From positions 310,001 to 374,000 of the forward strand of contig CAWEBF010000015.1 of the NCBI GenBank assembly GCA_963807235.1: a DNA stretch of 64,000 nt, written 5' to 3'. This stretch comes from CAWEBF01 sp963807235. Lineage in GTDB: Bacteria; Acidobacteriota; Vicinamibacteria; Vicinamibacterales; UBA2999. The translations under genes were made by a program, and so were the position numbers. This document shows, piece by piece, positions 63,941 through 64,000 of the stretch (position 1 is the stretch's first letter; the number at the start of each line of letters is the position of its first letter). The notes beneath the pieces were generated by a model. It saw only the letters and a program-made list of their open reading frames with translations, was not told where the DNA came from and made no database searches.

Positions 63941-64000
63941 GTTCGAGTTCCTTCCTCGACAGCTCTGCTGCAAAACCTGCGTCTTCACATCACGGCGGGG

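Overview
The window is GC-rich DNA of an uncultured or environmental Acidobacteriota, most likely class Vicinamibacteria. This placement is inferred from content: an acidobacterial VWFA-related secreted protein, tandem DUF1501/DUF1800 genes, a DUF6152 protein among paralogous secreted proteins, PEGA-repeat proteins, quinoprotein dehydrogenases with their own cytochromes, a split LigD system and a PEP-CTERM protein. No rRNA, tRNA, CRISPR array, phage or classical insertion sequence was seen. About half of the genes need one or more single-base frameshifts to be read through. The broken genes keep conserved motifs on both sides of each shift, so these look mainly like assembly or read errors rather than decay.

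Layout. 0-8.1 kb: LysR regulator, VWFA-related protein, rpiB, two small unknown genes, then a receiver-domain protein with hemE, hemY and arginase. 8.3-14.6 kb: an operon of TonB-dependent receptor, YfiR-like protein, CHASE8-type histidine kinase and a REC-PAS-GGDEF-EAL protein. 14.7-21.1 kb: oligoendopeptidase F, a zinc peptidase-like gene coupled to a D-Ala-D-Ala ligase-like ATP-grasp gene, a three-gene membrane/winged-helix operon and an unknown membrane protein. 21.0-26.9 kb: a long minus-strand run of small secreted proteins with a metallo-beta-lactamase domain and DUF6152. 27.3-34.7 kb: coiled-coil/PEGA protein, exported methyltransferase, NfeD and SPFH proteins, a TonB-like protein and a pseudokinase-PEGA protein. 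34.8-47.3 kb: flavodoxin, pirin, several secreted oxidoreductases (sorbosone-type dehydrogenase, VOC protein, PQQ alcohol dehydrogenase, cytochromes c), amidohydrolase, a wHTH-TPR regulator and a LigD-type ligase. 47.3-64 kb: LigD polymerase, phosphoesterase, kinase-like protein, DUF1501/DUF1800 pair, tandem alpha/beta hydrolase, BNR/MoaD pair, esterase, redoxin, two transporters and a PEP-CTERM protein.

The most unusual signals are not genes. First, at least 17 short tandem arrays with a strict or nearly strict 7-bp period but different unit sequences lie in the window, nearly all touching or within about 50 bp of a stop codon. Several run into coding sequence. Second, four double-hairpin elements between 41.6 and 47.4 kb share a linker resembling CAGTGTCTTTTTGCC, while their stem sequences differ but stay paired. 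In three of them a stem carries the stop codon of the adjoining gene.
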